From Hydrogenothermaceae bacterium (GTDB lineage: Bacteria; Aquificota; Aquificia; Aquificales; Hydrogenothermaceae), in assembly GCA_015519975.1 (NCBI GenBank), contig WIAL01000003.1, positions 1-36,667 on the forward strand: DNA of 36,667 nt, read 5' to 3'. Shown here piece by piece: positions 29,010-36,667 of the stretch (positions within the stretch are counted from its first letter, which is position 1; each line of letters begins with the position of its first letter). The position numbers and the translations under genes were made by a program. The notes under the pieces were generated by a model. The model was not told the origin of the DNA, did no database searches, and saw only the letters and a list, made by a program, of their open reading frames with translations.

Positions 29010-31443
29010 CAAAGTTTTAAAGGATATATTTAACCAGTTTTACCAGATAATTTTGTCAAATGACCATCTAAGGATTTTTTTTAAAGATGAAGAACAGGTA
29101 AAACAGGTTATTGAAAAGCAAATAGATAACATAAAGTCAGCACTAAAAGAAGATGAAGAAGCTCTAAAAAACAGATTTGTAAAAGTTGGCAAACTTCATT
29201 TTGACATAGGCGTTCCTTTTTATAGCTTTATATTTGCTTTCAATATTTTACATAACCTTTTTAAATCAAGCGTAGAAGTAAAAGAGTTAGATAAATTTTT
29301 TAGCATAATAAAAAATTATGCGGCAAAAGGATATTTATTATCTTATATAGATAAACATGCCAACATTCTTATTCCATTTTATATAGACCTGAAAAAAGAA
29401 AAGGTAAAAGAAAACGATTATGAAGGATATTTAGAAATGCATATATTCTTTATGCTGAATTTAACTTCTGCTATAAAAGAAAAAAATTATGATTTTCCTG
29501 TTATAGATGCAGAAGAATGTCCTTTTGATTCATGGCTTAATACAAAGGAAGCAAGAGAACTTTTAAAGGAGGATTACTCTTTAGTTAACATTTCCCACAA
29601 AAAAATTCATAAACTTGCAAGAACTTTATTAAAATCTCTAAGCAGTAAAGATTATATCTTGGGCGTTAATCTATACAATGAAATTATGGATTCTTCTCTC
29701 ACAATTCTTTCCTATATAAGAGCTCACAGAGAAAGTATATTACTTGAGAAAAAAGGCAAACTTCAAAATATTGTCAGGAAACTAAGAAAACTTTCTGAAC
29801 ATGATGTTATAACTGGACTTCATAATGAAGTCAGACTTTCCAAAATCCTAAATATACAGTTAAGAACTAAGAAAAAATTTTTTATTGCTGCTTTTGATGT
29901 TGATGATTTTAGATATGTAAATCAAGTTTACGGATTTAAGATTGGTAATCTTCTTTTAAAACAAATGGCTGATGTAATTAAGCAAGAATCACAAAATAGA
30001 AAAATATTTAACTTTAAAATTGGAAGTAATACATTTATTTCTATTATTTTTGAAAAAGATGCTCAAGACTTTATAAAAAGACTAAAGAAAAAAATTGAAA
30101 ATATAGAAGTTGAAACAAAAATAGAAGGTCATTCTGTTAAATTCTTTCCGAAAATAACAACCGCATACATGAGAATAGACGAAATAAATAGTTTTACTTC
30201 ACCAGATGAAGTAATAGAAACATTAGAAATTGTTTTACATAGAGGTAAAATAGAAAATAGAGGGGGTATTGTTGAGTATAATCCGGAAATTGATTCAAAA
30301 CTTGAAGTAGCAAAGCTACTTGATAAACAGATTTTCTTAGGATTTGCCATAAAAGAAGAAAAAATAGTTCCTTATTTTCAGCCTATTTTTGATTTAAACA
30401 CAGGTAAAATTTTTGCCTATGAAGTTTTGTTTAGGATAGAAGATAACGGTAGAGCCCTACCAGCAGGTGATTACATAGATGTGGCTTATAAAACTGGACT
30501 TATTGTAGAAATTGACAAAGCTGTTCTTAATTATTTAAAAGGCAATTTAGATAAATTAGAAGGGTTTAATCTTTTTATAAACATTTCCGCTCCATTTGTT
30601 AAGGATAAGGATTTTTTAGAATTAACACCTGACATTTGTAATTGTGTATACGAAATAACAGAGCAAATAGCTGTAGATAATATTGATAAATTAAAAAATC
30701 TTGTAAAAAACTCTAATGTTAAAATGGCTCTGGATGATTTTGGCTCTGGATATTCTTCTATAAAGACTGTTGTAGAGCTTACAACAGGAGGTGTAATAAA
30801 TTATCTGAAAATAGATGGCTCTTTAATAAAAGATTTAAATAAAAGTAAAGAAAATTTTTATATAGTTGAAAGTGTCGTGAAAATGGCAAAAACTTTAGGG
30901 TTAAAAACTGTTGCTGAATTTATTGAAAATGAGGAAATATTAAAAACAGTAAAACAGCTTGGAATAGACTATGCTCAAGGATTTTATTTAGGAAAACCTA
31001 AGCCTTTATCAGAAATTGTTATGCTTGAACATTTTTATAATAGAGAGTACTTTTTGAAACAGTTAAAAAGGGAACTCGCAAGAGTAAAAAGATACAAAAG
31101 GAATCTAAGTATATTGAGAATAGATATAAAGAATAATGTGCCTGATGATGATATTTTTATTTTTGCAGAAAGCATATCAAACAACCTGAGGATAACCGAC
31201 CTTTTTGTCAAATGGGATAAGCATACACTTTTAATAGCTGCCCCAGAAATAAGTAAGGAAAATGCAAAAGGCATTAAAAGAAAAGTTTTAAACCTATCTA
31301 AAGAACTATCTAAAAAGAATGAAATTACTCCTGTAGATATATCAACTGAAATTTTTGAAATAACTCCAGAAACAAAAGTAGAAAATGAGAAGGAAGTTAT
31401 AGATGGTGTGTTAGGAGAGTTTAAGTTTGAAGAAAAAGTATGA
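28993..31443 (+). CDS. Soluble c-di-GMP protein: globin-like-CZB-like-degenerate GGDEF-EAL-degenerate GGDEF
   Basis: The protein is 816 aa. Residues 1-130 resemble a globin-coupled sensor, with KVGKLHFDIGVPFYSF giving candidate proximal His H69. Residues about 145-245 match the zinc-binding CZB layout: H150, C176 (ECPFDSW), H202 and H206 (H-x3-H). A first GGDEF fold (268-430) has lost its motif (FKIGSNTFISI). EAL (455-670) keeps E477 (YEVL), N530, E554, DDFGSG (581-586), K606, E642 and Q662. Residues about 680-775 look like a second, eroded GGDEF (VKRYKRNLSILRIDI; DLFVKWDKHTLLIAAPE). It is likely a c-di-GMP phosphodiesterase controlled by gas and/or zinc. The start is GTG with GAGGAGG 9 nt upstream. 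It overlaps the previous gene by 17 bp. Confidence 0.8.
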   Translation: MKKISDKVLKDIFNQFYQIILSNDHLRIFFKDEEQVKQVIEKQIDNIKSALKEDEEALKNRFVKVGKLHFDIGVPFYSFIFAFNILHNLFKSSVEVKELDKFFSIIKNYAAKGYLLSYIDKHANILIPFYIDLKKEKVKENDYEGYLEMHIFFMLNLTSAIKEKNYDFPVIDAEECPFDSWLNTKEARELLKEDYSLVNISHKKIHKLARTLLKSLSSKDYILGVNLYNEIMDSSLTILSYIRAHRESILLEKKGKLQNIVRKLRKLSEHDVITGLHNEVRLSKILNIQLRTKKKFFIAAFDVDDFRYVNQVYGFKIGNLLLKQMADVIKQESQNRKIFNFKIGSNTFISIIFEKDAQDFIKRLKKKIENIEVETKIEGHSVKFFPKITTAYMRIDEINSFTSPDEVIETLEIVLHRGKIENRGGIVEYNPEIDSKLEVAKLLDKQIFLGFAIKEEKIVPYFQPIFDLNTGKIFAYEVLFRIEDNGRALPAGDYIDVAYKTGLIVEIDKAVLNYLKGNLDKLEGFNLFINISAPFVKDKDFLELTPDICNCVYEITEQIAVDNIDKLKNLVKNSNVKMALDDFGSGYSSIKTVVELTTGGVINYLKIDGSLIKDLNKSKENFYIVESVVKMAKTLGLKTVAEFIENEEILKTVKQLGIDYAQGFYLGKPKPLSEIVMLEHFYNREYFLKQLKRELARVKRYKRNLSILRIDIKNNVPDDDIFIFAESISNNLRITDLFVKWDKHTLLIAAPEISKENAKGIKRKVLNLSKELSKKNEITPVDISTEIFEITPETKVENEKEVIDGVLGEFKFEEKV

Positions 31444-31562
31444 AGAATTTCTTAAAAATTATGAAGAAGAGTTTGTAAAATAATTATCTACATTGAATAA
31501 AAAATGAAATCTCTAATGGTCTTAAAGAGCTTATAGATAATTTAATTGATGTGGTTATATAA
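31427..31562 (+). pseudogene. Possible remnant of a small gene
   Basis: Two fragments in different frames have normal-looking codons. A TTG with AGGAG upstream opens an 18-codon frame (MKKKYEEFLKNYEEEFVK, stop at 31483). A later piece in another frame reads KNEISNGLKELIDNLIDVVI and stops at 31562. They may be parts of one decayed gene, or chance. The family is unknown. Confidence 0.22.
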
Positions 31563-31595
31563 TAGATTATCAACATTTTAATTCAGGAGAAAAAT

Positions 31596-32543
31596 TTGAA
31601 TATAGTCTTCTGGGGAACGCCAGATTTTGCTGCTGAAAGTCTAAAAGCACTTTTAAACTCAAAACATAAAGTTTTAGCTGTTATAACACAGCCAGACAAA
31701 CCAAAGGGAAGAGGAAAAAAATTAACACCTCCGCCTGTAAAAGTTGTTGCACAGGAAGCAGGAATACCTGTATTACAACCTGAAAAAGTAAAAAGTAATG
31801 AACAGCTTTATAACCAGTTAAAAAAGTTAAATCCAGATATATTTATTGTAGTTGCTTATGGAAAAATACTGCCAAAAGAAATAATTGAACTTCCAAAGTA
31901 TAAAACCATAAATGTCCATGCCTCACTTCTTCCTGAATTTAGAGGGGCTGCGCCTATACACAGAGCAATACTTGAAGGAAAAAATAAAACAGGCGTTTGT
32001 ATAATGGAGATTACAGAAGAACTTGATGCAGGAGACGTATATGCCTGCAGAGAAGTTGAAATTACAGATGAAGATGATATTGTTTCATTACATGATAAAT
32101 TGGCAAAAGAAGGTGCAAAGCTTTTACTTGAAGTTTTAGATAAGATAGAAAAAGGAGAAATTCAGAAAAGTCCTCAAGAACACGAAAAAGCAACTTATGC
32201 TAAACCAATAAAAAAAGAAGAAGGAAAAATAAACTGGGAAAAATCTGCAAGAGAAATTTTCAATCAGATAAGGGCTTTTAAAGTTTGGCCTAAAGCATTT
32301 ACAAAATTTGGAGACAAAGAAGTGAAAATATTGGAAGCTAAAGTCTTAGATGAGAACTCTCATGGAAATGCAGGGGAAATTGTTGATATTGTTAAAGGAA
32401 AAGGAATCGTAGTACAAACAGGAAAAGGTAGACTTTTAATAGAAAAAATGCAGTTTCCAAACTCTAAAGCAATATCTGCAGATGATGCAGTTAGAGGATA
32501 TCATATTAAAACTGGAGAAAAATTCGGAGGTAATAATGAATAA
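31596..32543 (+). CDS. fmt: Methionyl-tRNA formyltransferase
   Basis: This 315-aa enzyme formylates initiator Met-tRNA. It begins [20 protein letters not shown] and has the loop [19 protein letters not shown] and the catalytic block [20 protein letters not shown] (Asn/His/Asp set with LDAGDV). A C-terminal OB-like domain has [17 protein letters not shown]. The start is TTG with AGGAG 6 nt upstream. It follows the large globin/EAL gene after about 150 bp; TATAAT (31558-31563) in the gap may be a -10 box, although no good -35 is seen. The stop overlaps the next gene. Confidence 0.96.
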   Translation: MNIVFWGTPDFAAESLKALLNSKHKVLAVITQPDKPKGRGKKLTPPPVKVVAQEAGIPVLQPEKVKSNEQLYNQLKKLNPDIFIVVAYGKILPKEIIELPKYKTINVHASLLPEFRGAAPIHRAILEGKNKTGVCIMEITEELDAGDVYACREVEITDEDDIVSLHDKLAKEGAKLLLEVLDKIEKGEIQKSPQEHEKATYAKPIKKEEGKINWEKSAREIFNQIRAFKVWPKAFTKFGDKEVKILEAKVLDENSHGNAGEIVDIVKGKGIVVQTGKGRLLIEKMQFPNSKAISADDAVRGYHIKTGEKFGGNNE

Positions 32544-32991
32544 AATATTTAGTTTTTTAGTAGCCTTGTCTCTTGTTTTTACAGGAATATCCTATGCTAA
32601 AGGTTTTAAAATGGGAGGCTTTAAATCCTACAAATCATATAAAAGTTATAAGAGTCAATCTACATTAAAACCTGGGAATGAGCCTGTCTCTAAAAAATAC
32701 GATACTCAGAAATTAAAAAATAAATTTAATGCAAATCAGTCTAAATCAACAAAAGCTGCTCAGAAAAATTACAGAAACAAGCCTTCTTTCCTATCTAATC
32801 CAATATTTAAATGGCTAATTGGCGGAATGATTTTTGGAGCCATTTTATCTATGTTAATGGGATATGGATTTCACTTTGGAATGCCGGGAGTACTTGAGAT
32901 TTTATTGATTATAGGTATTGGATATTTAATCTATAAAGCTATAAAATCTTCAAAAAGAGAAGAAAGTTATAATTTAGATGGGCAAAGATAA
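32536..32991 (+). CDS. Membrane protein resembling the N-terminal part of bacterial Tim44-like proteins
   Basis: From the ATG at 32536 (SD GGAGGT 5 nt upstream) the protein is 151 aa. It has a signal peptide ([18 protein letters not shown]) and a Ser/Tyr/Lys-rich low-complexity part ([16 protein letters not shown]). A linker follows, then two membrane segments (about residues 95-112, [17 protein letters not shown], and 118-135). The arrangement resembles the region before the Tim44 domain in bacterial Tim44-like proteins, but the Tim44 domain itself is missing. The open frame reaches up to 32482, inside fmt, but the ribosome binding site decides the start. The function is unknown. Confidence 0.7.
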   Translation: MNKIFSFLVALSLVFTGISYAKGFKMGGFKSYKSYKSYKSQSTLKPGNEPVSKKYDTQKLKNKFNANQSKSTKAAQKNYRNKPSFLSNPIFKWLIGGMIFGAILSMLMGYGFHFGMPGVLEILLIIGIGYLIYKAIKSSKREESYNLDGQR

Positions 32992-33742
32992 TATTATGGA
33001 AAATGAAAAATTTGTTATCTGGGGAAGAAATCCTGTTATTGAGGCCATAAAGTCTGGTAGAAGTTTAGAAAAAATACTTATAGCCCACGACAGCCACATT
33101 CCAAAGCAGATTTTAAAACTTGCCGAAGAGAAAAAGATAAAAATTCAAAAAGTTCCAAGAAAAAAAGTTGAAGAACTTGCAGGAACTAAGAAAACTCAGG
33201 GAATAGTTGCTTTAGTATCCCCTATTTCTTATTGGGATGCTACTAAACTTATGCAAAAAACCATTGAAGAAAAAGGCTTTTTAGTCTTTTTAGACCACAT
33301 AACAGACCCTCAAAATGTAGGAAACATTATAAGAACAGCTGAAGTTTTAGGAGCTTCCGGAGTTGTTCTGCCGCGAGAAAGATCAGCCCCTATAAATGAA
33401 GTTGTTGTGAAAGGTTCTGCAGGAGCAGTTTTTCATTTGCCAATAGCTAAAGTTTCAAGCTTGAGGGATAGCCTTGAAAAATTCCAAAAATTAGGAGGCT
33501 GGATACTTGCCATTGAAAAAGGAGGTAAGCCTATACATAAATTAAAGTTTCCATTTCCTTTAGCACTTGTTTTAGGTTCAGAAGGAAAAGGAACATCTAA
33601 ATCAATAATAAAAATGGCAGATATTATTGCAACAATTCCTATGAAAGGTAAAATAACATCTTTAAATGTTGCATCTGCCGGAGCAATAGGTATGTGGGAA
33701 GTTGCTAAACAAAACTGGATAGAGGTAGGTAAAAATGAGTAA
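32978..33742 (+). CDS. rlmB: TrmH/RlmB-family rRNA 2'-O-methyltransferase
   Basis: This 254-aa SPOUT enzyme has the N-terminal substrate-binding domain (IWGRNPVIEAIKSG). The catalytic domain carries motif 1 DHITDPQNVGNIIRTAEVLG (about residues 108-127), motif 2 LVLGSEGKGTS and motif 3 SLNVASAGAIGMWE. The form fits RlmB, which methylates G2251 of 23S rRNA, though other TrmH-group specificity is possible. The start is ATG at 32978, overlapping the previous gene by 14 bp. The ATG at 32996 is an alternative. Neither has a strong ribosome binding site, so coupling to the upstream gene is likely. Confidence 0.9.
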   Translation: MGKDNIMENEKFVIWGRNPVIEAIKSGRSLEKILIAHDSHIPKQILKLAEEKKIKIQKVPRKKVEELAGTKKTQGIVALVSPISYWDATKLMQKTIEEKGFLVFLDHITDPQNVGNIIRTAEVLGASGVVLPRERSAPINEVVVKGSAGAVFHLPIAKVSSLRDSLEKFQKLGGWILAIEKGGKPIHKLKFPFPLALVLGSEGKGTSKSIIKMADIIATIPMKGKITSLNVASAGAIGMWEVAKQNWIEVGKNE

Positions 33743-34337
33743 ATTTGATCAACTTGCTAAAGAATGGGATGAAAAGCCTTTAAGAGTTGAAAATGCAAAA
33801 AAAATAGGACAGGCAATAATTGATAATATTCCTTTGTCTAAAGACTGGGTTGTTATGGATTTTGGAGCCGGAACAGGTCTTTTGACATTTTATATACAGC
33901 CTTTTGTAAAGCAGATAGATGCTGTAGATAACTCACAAGGAATGCTTGATGTTTTAAAAGAAAAGGCAGAAAAGGCTGACGTGAATAATATAAATCCTGT
34001 TTTAAAAGATTTAGAAAAAGATAACCTTGGTGAAAATAAATACGATCTTATTATAAGCAGTATGACACTTCATCATATAAAAGATGTAGAAAAGTTTTTA
34101 GAAAAGCTCTATAAAGCTCTAAAAGAAAGTGGATATATTGCTATAGCCGACCTTGAAGAAGAAGAAGGAACTTTCCACTCTGATAATGAAGGTGTTCATC
34201 ATTTTGGTTTTGATAAAGAAAAGGTTAAAGAGCTATATGAAAGGGCAGGCTTTAAAGATATAGATGTATTTACAGTTAATGTAATAAATAAGGAAGGAAA
34301 AGATTATCCTGTGTTTTTAGCAATTGGAAGGAAATGA
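33735..34337 (+). CDS. Class I SAM-dependent methyltransferase
   Basis: The protein is 200 aa. The SAM-binding fold has motif I VVMDFGAGTGLLTFYI (about residues 38-53), motif II AVDNSQGML and motif IV DLIISSMTLHHIKD, in the UbiE/MerA-like class. A C-terminal pattern HHFGFDKEKVKELYERAGF is typical of small-molecule methyltransferases. The substrate cannot be read. AGGTAGGT lies before the ATG, which overlaps rlmB by 8 bp, and the stop overlaps the next gene by 4 bp. Confidence 0.88.
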   Translation: MSKFDQLAKEWDEKPLRVENAKKIGQAIIDNIPLSKDWVVMDFGAGTGLLTFYIQPFVKQIDAVDNSQGMLDVLKEKAEKADVNNINPVLKDLEKDNLGENKYDLIISSMTLHHIKDVEKFLEKLYKALKESGYIAIADLEEEEGTFHSDNEGVHHFGFDKEKVKELYERAGFKDIDVFTVNVINKEGKDYPVFLAIGRK

Positions 34338-34537
34338 AAAATCCTAAAGAAATAGCTTTAGATAAAATCTGGAACATACTTATAGCCCTTTTAATAGGAG
34401 AAGTTGGTATAGCCTATAACTATAAGCCTGAAAATTTACCTTGGTTGATACTTGGATTAATTGCTATATTATTTATAGTAGCAATAATATTTATATTGTC
34501 TTATAAAATAAGCGCAGAAAACAAAGAGGAAAAATAA
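34334..34537 (+). CDS. Small two-TM membrane protein (67 aa)
   Basis: It has two membrane helices: NILIALLIGEVGIAY (about residues 14-28) and LPWLILGLIAILFIVAIIFI (about 35-54). A short loop lies between them and a charged tail (SAENKEEK) follows. The ATG overlaps the methyltransferase stop (ATGA), and the previous gene ends in GGAAGG, which can serve as ribosome binding site. I do not recognise it. Confidence 0.6.
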   Translation: MKNPKEIALDKIWNILIALLIGEVGIAYNYKPENLPWLILGLIAILFIVAIIFILSYKISAENKEEK

Positions 34538-34538
34538 A

Positions 34539-34634
34539 ATGGATACAGGATTAATATTTGCAGCATTATCAATAATATCTGTCATTTTCTTAGGATTTCT
34601 AATAGCTTTCTGGATAAAACCAAAACACAGTTAA
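34539..34634 (+). CDS. Tiny single-TM protein (31 aa)
   Basis: ATG at 34539 opens 32 codons: a short start (MDTG), one hydrophobic helix LIFAALSIISVIFLGFLIAF (residues 5-24) and a basic end WIKPKHS. The upstream AAAGAGGAAAAATAAA gives a ribosome binding site 9-10 nt before the ATG. It begins 1 bp after the two-TM gene stop and 6 bp before murF. Small oxidase-associated subunits have this shape, but no oxidase is nearby. Confidence 0.5.
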   Translation: MDTGLIFAALSIISVIFLGFLIAFWIKPKHS

Positions 34635-34640
34635 TTAAGT

Positions 34641-35930
34641 ATGTACCTAAACCAAGTAGCCAGTATAACCAATGCAAGATTTAAAAATTTAATTAATAAA
34701 AAAGTTAAAAGATTCATCATAGACTCAAGACAGGCAACAGAAGGAGATTTCTTTGTTCCGTTAAAAGGAAATAATGTAGATGGTCATCAGTTTATAGATG
34801 AAGTTTTTAAAAAAGGAGCTTCTGGTAGTTTTTCCTCAAAAAATATTGAAAAGGGTAATGTATTAGTTGTTGATGATACATTAAAAGCTTTAACTGATAT
34901 TGCAAAGTACAAGAAAGATTTTATAAACATAAAAATAGGAATAACAGGAACGGCAGGAAAAACAACAACGAAGGAAATTTTATCTTATCTTTTATCGTAC
35001 TTTTATCCAGTTTACTACACAAAAGGAAACTATAACAACCAGATAGGACTTCCATTAACCCTCGCAAATATAGATAAAAATTACAGGTACGGTATTTTTG
35101 AGCTGGGAGCAAGTAAAAAAGATGATATTTCATATTTAACAAATATTTTAAATCAGGATATTGCAGTAATAACAAATGTTGGATATGGACATACAGAAGG
35201 ACTCGGAGGATTTGAAAGAGTCTTAGAAGAAAAGAAAAACATACTAAAAACGGCTGATTTTAAAGTAGTTCCCCAGTGGCTAAACGTAAATGGGAAAAAC
35301 ATAAAAACGTTTGGATATGAAGATGCAGATATTACTATAAATTATGTTTGGCTTTCACAAAGTGGAACAAAGGGAATTGTAGAATACAAAAGAAAAAAAT
35401 ATGAAGTTTTCATTCCAGTTTTCAATAAAAATATTCTTGAAAATATAGCAATCTCTATCCTAATAATGGATTATTTAGGACTTGATTTTGAAAAATCTCT
35501 AGATGCTCTAAAGGAATTTTCTCCATTAAGCGGTAGAGGAAAAATAATAAAACATGAAAATCTGACAATAATCGATGATACCTATAATGCAAATCCAACT
35601 TCAACTAAAACAGCAGTTGAGACACTGTCTGATTTAAAAAGCAAAAAAATACTTGTTCTTGGTGATATGAAAGAACTTGGTGAATTTTCTAAGGAAAAAC
35701 ATGAAGAGATTGGAAAGTATATATTAAGTTCAAACATTGACAGGATATATTTACATGGAGATGAAGTTAAGCATATTTATGAAATTATAAAAGATCAGAA
35801 AGAAAGCTATTTACTCTCTAAAGAAGAAATAGCCTATTATTTAAAAAAAGAAAAAGAGCCGTCTTTTGTGTGGATAAAAGGCTCAAGAAGTATGAAAATG
35901 GAAGATATTATCCATTTACTGAGACAGTAA
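34641..35930 (+). CDS. murF: UDP-N-acetylmuramoyl-tripeptide--D-alanyl-D-alanine ligase
   Basis: This 429-aa Mur ligase has an N-terminal domain with FIIDSRQATEGDFFVPLKG. The ATP-binding motif is GITGTAGKTTTKEIL (about residues 100-114), and the central and C-terminal motifs are VLEEKKNI and IIDDTYNANPTSTKTAVE. It adds D-Ala-D-Ala to the peptidoglycan precursor in the cytoplasm. Its ATG lies 6 bp after the tiny TM gene; no strong SD is visible. It is not in a dcw cluster here. Its last 15 bases overlap the convergent pyrB gene. Confidence 0.94.
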   Translation: MYLNQVASITNARFKNLINKKVKRFIIDSRQATEGDFFVPLKGNNVDGHQFIDEVFKKGASGSFSSKNIEKGNVLVVDDTLKALTDIAKYKKDFINIKIGITGTAGKTTTKEILSYLLSYFYPVYYTKGNYNNQIGLPLTLANIDKNYRYGIFELGASKKDDISYLTNILNQDIAVITNVGYGHTEGLGGFERVLEEKKNILKTADFKVVPQWLNVNGKNIKTFGYEDADITINYVWLSQSGTKGIVEYKRKKYEVFIPVFNKNILENIAISILIMDYLGLDFEKSLDALKEFSPLSGRGKIIKHENLTIIDDTYNANPTSTKTAVETLSDLKSKKILVLGDMKELGEFSKEKHEEIGKYILSSNIDRIYLHGDEVKHIYEIIKDQKESYLLSKEEIAYYLKKEKEPSFVWIKGSRSMKMEDIIHLLRQ

Positions 35931-36667
35931 AAATTTATAAATAGCCATACGTGTAAAAAGACCATTTTCAACCTGGTCTAAAATTAAACTTCTATTTCCA
36001 TAAACAAGCTCACTTTGAATTTCAACTCCTCTATTTACAGGTCCAGGGTGCATTATTACTGCATCATCTTTTAGCATGTTAACTCTATTTTGATTAAGTC
36101 CATATTTTATGGAATACTCATTTAATGTTGAGAAAAATGGCTTTGTTTGTCTTTCAAGCTGTATTCTTAAAAATATAACAACATCTTTATCTTTTATTGC
36201 CTTGTCTAAATCTGTATAAACCCTATCAAATTCAAAAACTTCAAGATGTCTAGGGGTCATAGTTTGAGGAGCACATAAATATACCTTTGCTCCAAGTTTA
36301 TTAAAAAGTTTCACATCAGACCTTGCAACCCTGCTGTGGAGAAAATCTCCAACAATTAAAATATTGAGTCCTTCTATTTTTCCTTTTTCTTCAAGTATTG
36401 TAAAAGTATCAAGCAAAGCCTGTGATGGATGTTCGTTTGCTCCATCTCCTGCATTTATAACGTGGGATTTTACCTCTTTTGCCACTAAAGCAGGGGCTCC
36501 TGACATAGAGTGCCTCATAACTATAAAATCAGACTGCATTGCTTCCAAAGTTTTTATAGTATCGTATAAAGTTTCTCCTTTCTTTACAGAAGATGTGGAA
36601 GCTGAAATGTTTATTGTATCTGCTCCAAGTATTTTACCTGCAAGCTCAAAAGATGTTCTTGTCCTTG
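35916..36667 (-). CDS. pyrB: Aspartate carbamoyltransferase catalytic subunit, C-terminal part (truncated by window edge)
   Basis: The frame is open to the right edge and enters from outside the window. It reads TRTSFELAGKILGADTINIS at the edge, the carbamoyl-phosphate loop of PyrB, followed by SASTSSVKKGETLYDT, MRHSMSGAPAL, HPSQALLDTFTI and MHPGPVNRGVEI. The enzyme makes carbamoyl aspartate in pyrimidine synthesis. The ATG at 36548 is internal and not the start. No regulatory chain (pyrI) is seen in the window. It is convergent with murF, with a 15-bp overlap of coding ends. Confidence 0.95.
   Translation of the reverse strand, partial: RTRTSFELAGKILGADTINISASTSSVKKGETLYDTIKTLEAMQSDFIVMRHSMSGAPALVAKEVKSHVINAGDGANEHPSQALLDTFTILEEKGKIEGLNILIVGDFLHSRVARSDVKLFNKLGAKVYLCAPQTMTPRHLEVFEFDRVYTDLDKAIKDKDVVIFLRIQLERQTKPFFSTLNEYSIKYGLNQNRVNMLKDDAVIMHPGPVNRGVEIQSELVYGNRSLILDQVENGLFTRMAIYKFLLSQ

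Noticed and set aside
36548-36550. ATG at 36548 as the pyrB start
   Set aside because: Conserved PyrB sequence continues upstream to the window edge.

Overview
The window is a piece of an AT-rich, gene-dense bacterial chromosome. The organism is a diderm: it has LptD, a porin with a terminal phenylalanine and export signals. The housekeeping protein sequences, the miaA-hfq-hflX cluster, the TusA/DUF3343 sulfur-carrier proteins, heme-linked signalling proteins and very frequent TTG starts suggest the Aquificota, most like Hydrogenothermaceae (Sulfurihydrogenibium/Persephonella type). This placement is inferred from reading the proteins, not from a database search.

Positions 1-6321 (minus strand): a small one-TM protein gene, then alaS, an orphan MNT-type nucleotidyltransferase, rpsA (six S1 domains), a CaCA-family cation exchanger and the 5' part of accA, closely packed in one direction. 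Positions 6374-about 7900 hold a tnpB-only IS200/IS605-type element (no tnpA) with a hairpin right end. The stretch 7790-8070 is the longest without a gene. It holds the presumed left end, an unexplained inverted repeat and the terminator of the porin gene.

Positions 8071-14170 (minus strand): rbgA, dnaX-ybaB-recR, then glnB-amtB and a BBP2-like porin. The glnB leader carries a good sigma-54 -24/-12 promoter and, about 100 bp upstream, a 17-bp palindrome of NtrC type with a second half-site two helical turns away. A classical nitrogen-control circuit is therefore readable from sequence. lptD diverges from rbgA at 14.2 kb.

Positions 16235-17912: an IclR-type regulator diverges from miaA. From miaA to murF (16974-35930) nearly everything is on the plus strand with overlaps or short gaps: miaA, hfq, hflX, a HIT protein, a TusA-DUF3343 fusion, a BFD-like ferredoxin, a DHH phosphoesterase, a TetR regulator, a small secreted helical protein, a DnaC-like loader, hisB and a DeoR-HTH/Cys-rich (NosL-like) fusion. 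Next comes a cyclic-di-GMP block (24097-31443): a degenerate EAL-HDOD protein, an unrecognised 363-aa protein, a membrane CxxCH (DUF3365-like)-GGDEF-EAL protein, and a soluble protein read as globin-CZB-degenerate GGDEF-EAL-degenerate GGDEF. After that come fmt, a Tim44-N-like membrane protein, rlmB, a SAM methyltransferase, two tiny membrane proteins and murF. murF runs convergently into pyrB, which is cut by the window end.

The most noteworthy material is the c-di-GMP block with two different predicted gas/redox/metal-sensing architectures joined by translational overlap. Next are the DeoR/Cys-rich regulator, the TusA-DUF3343 fusion, and the sigma-54/NtrC control region. No tRNA, rRNA or CRISPR array was seen.
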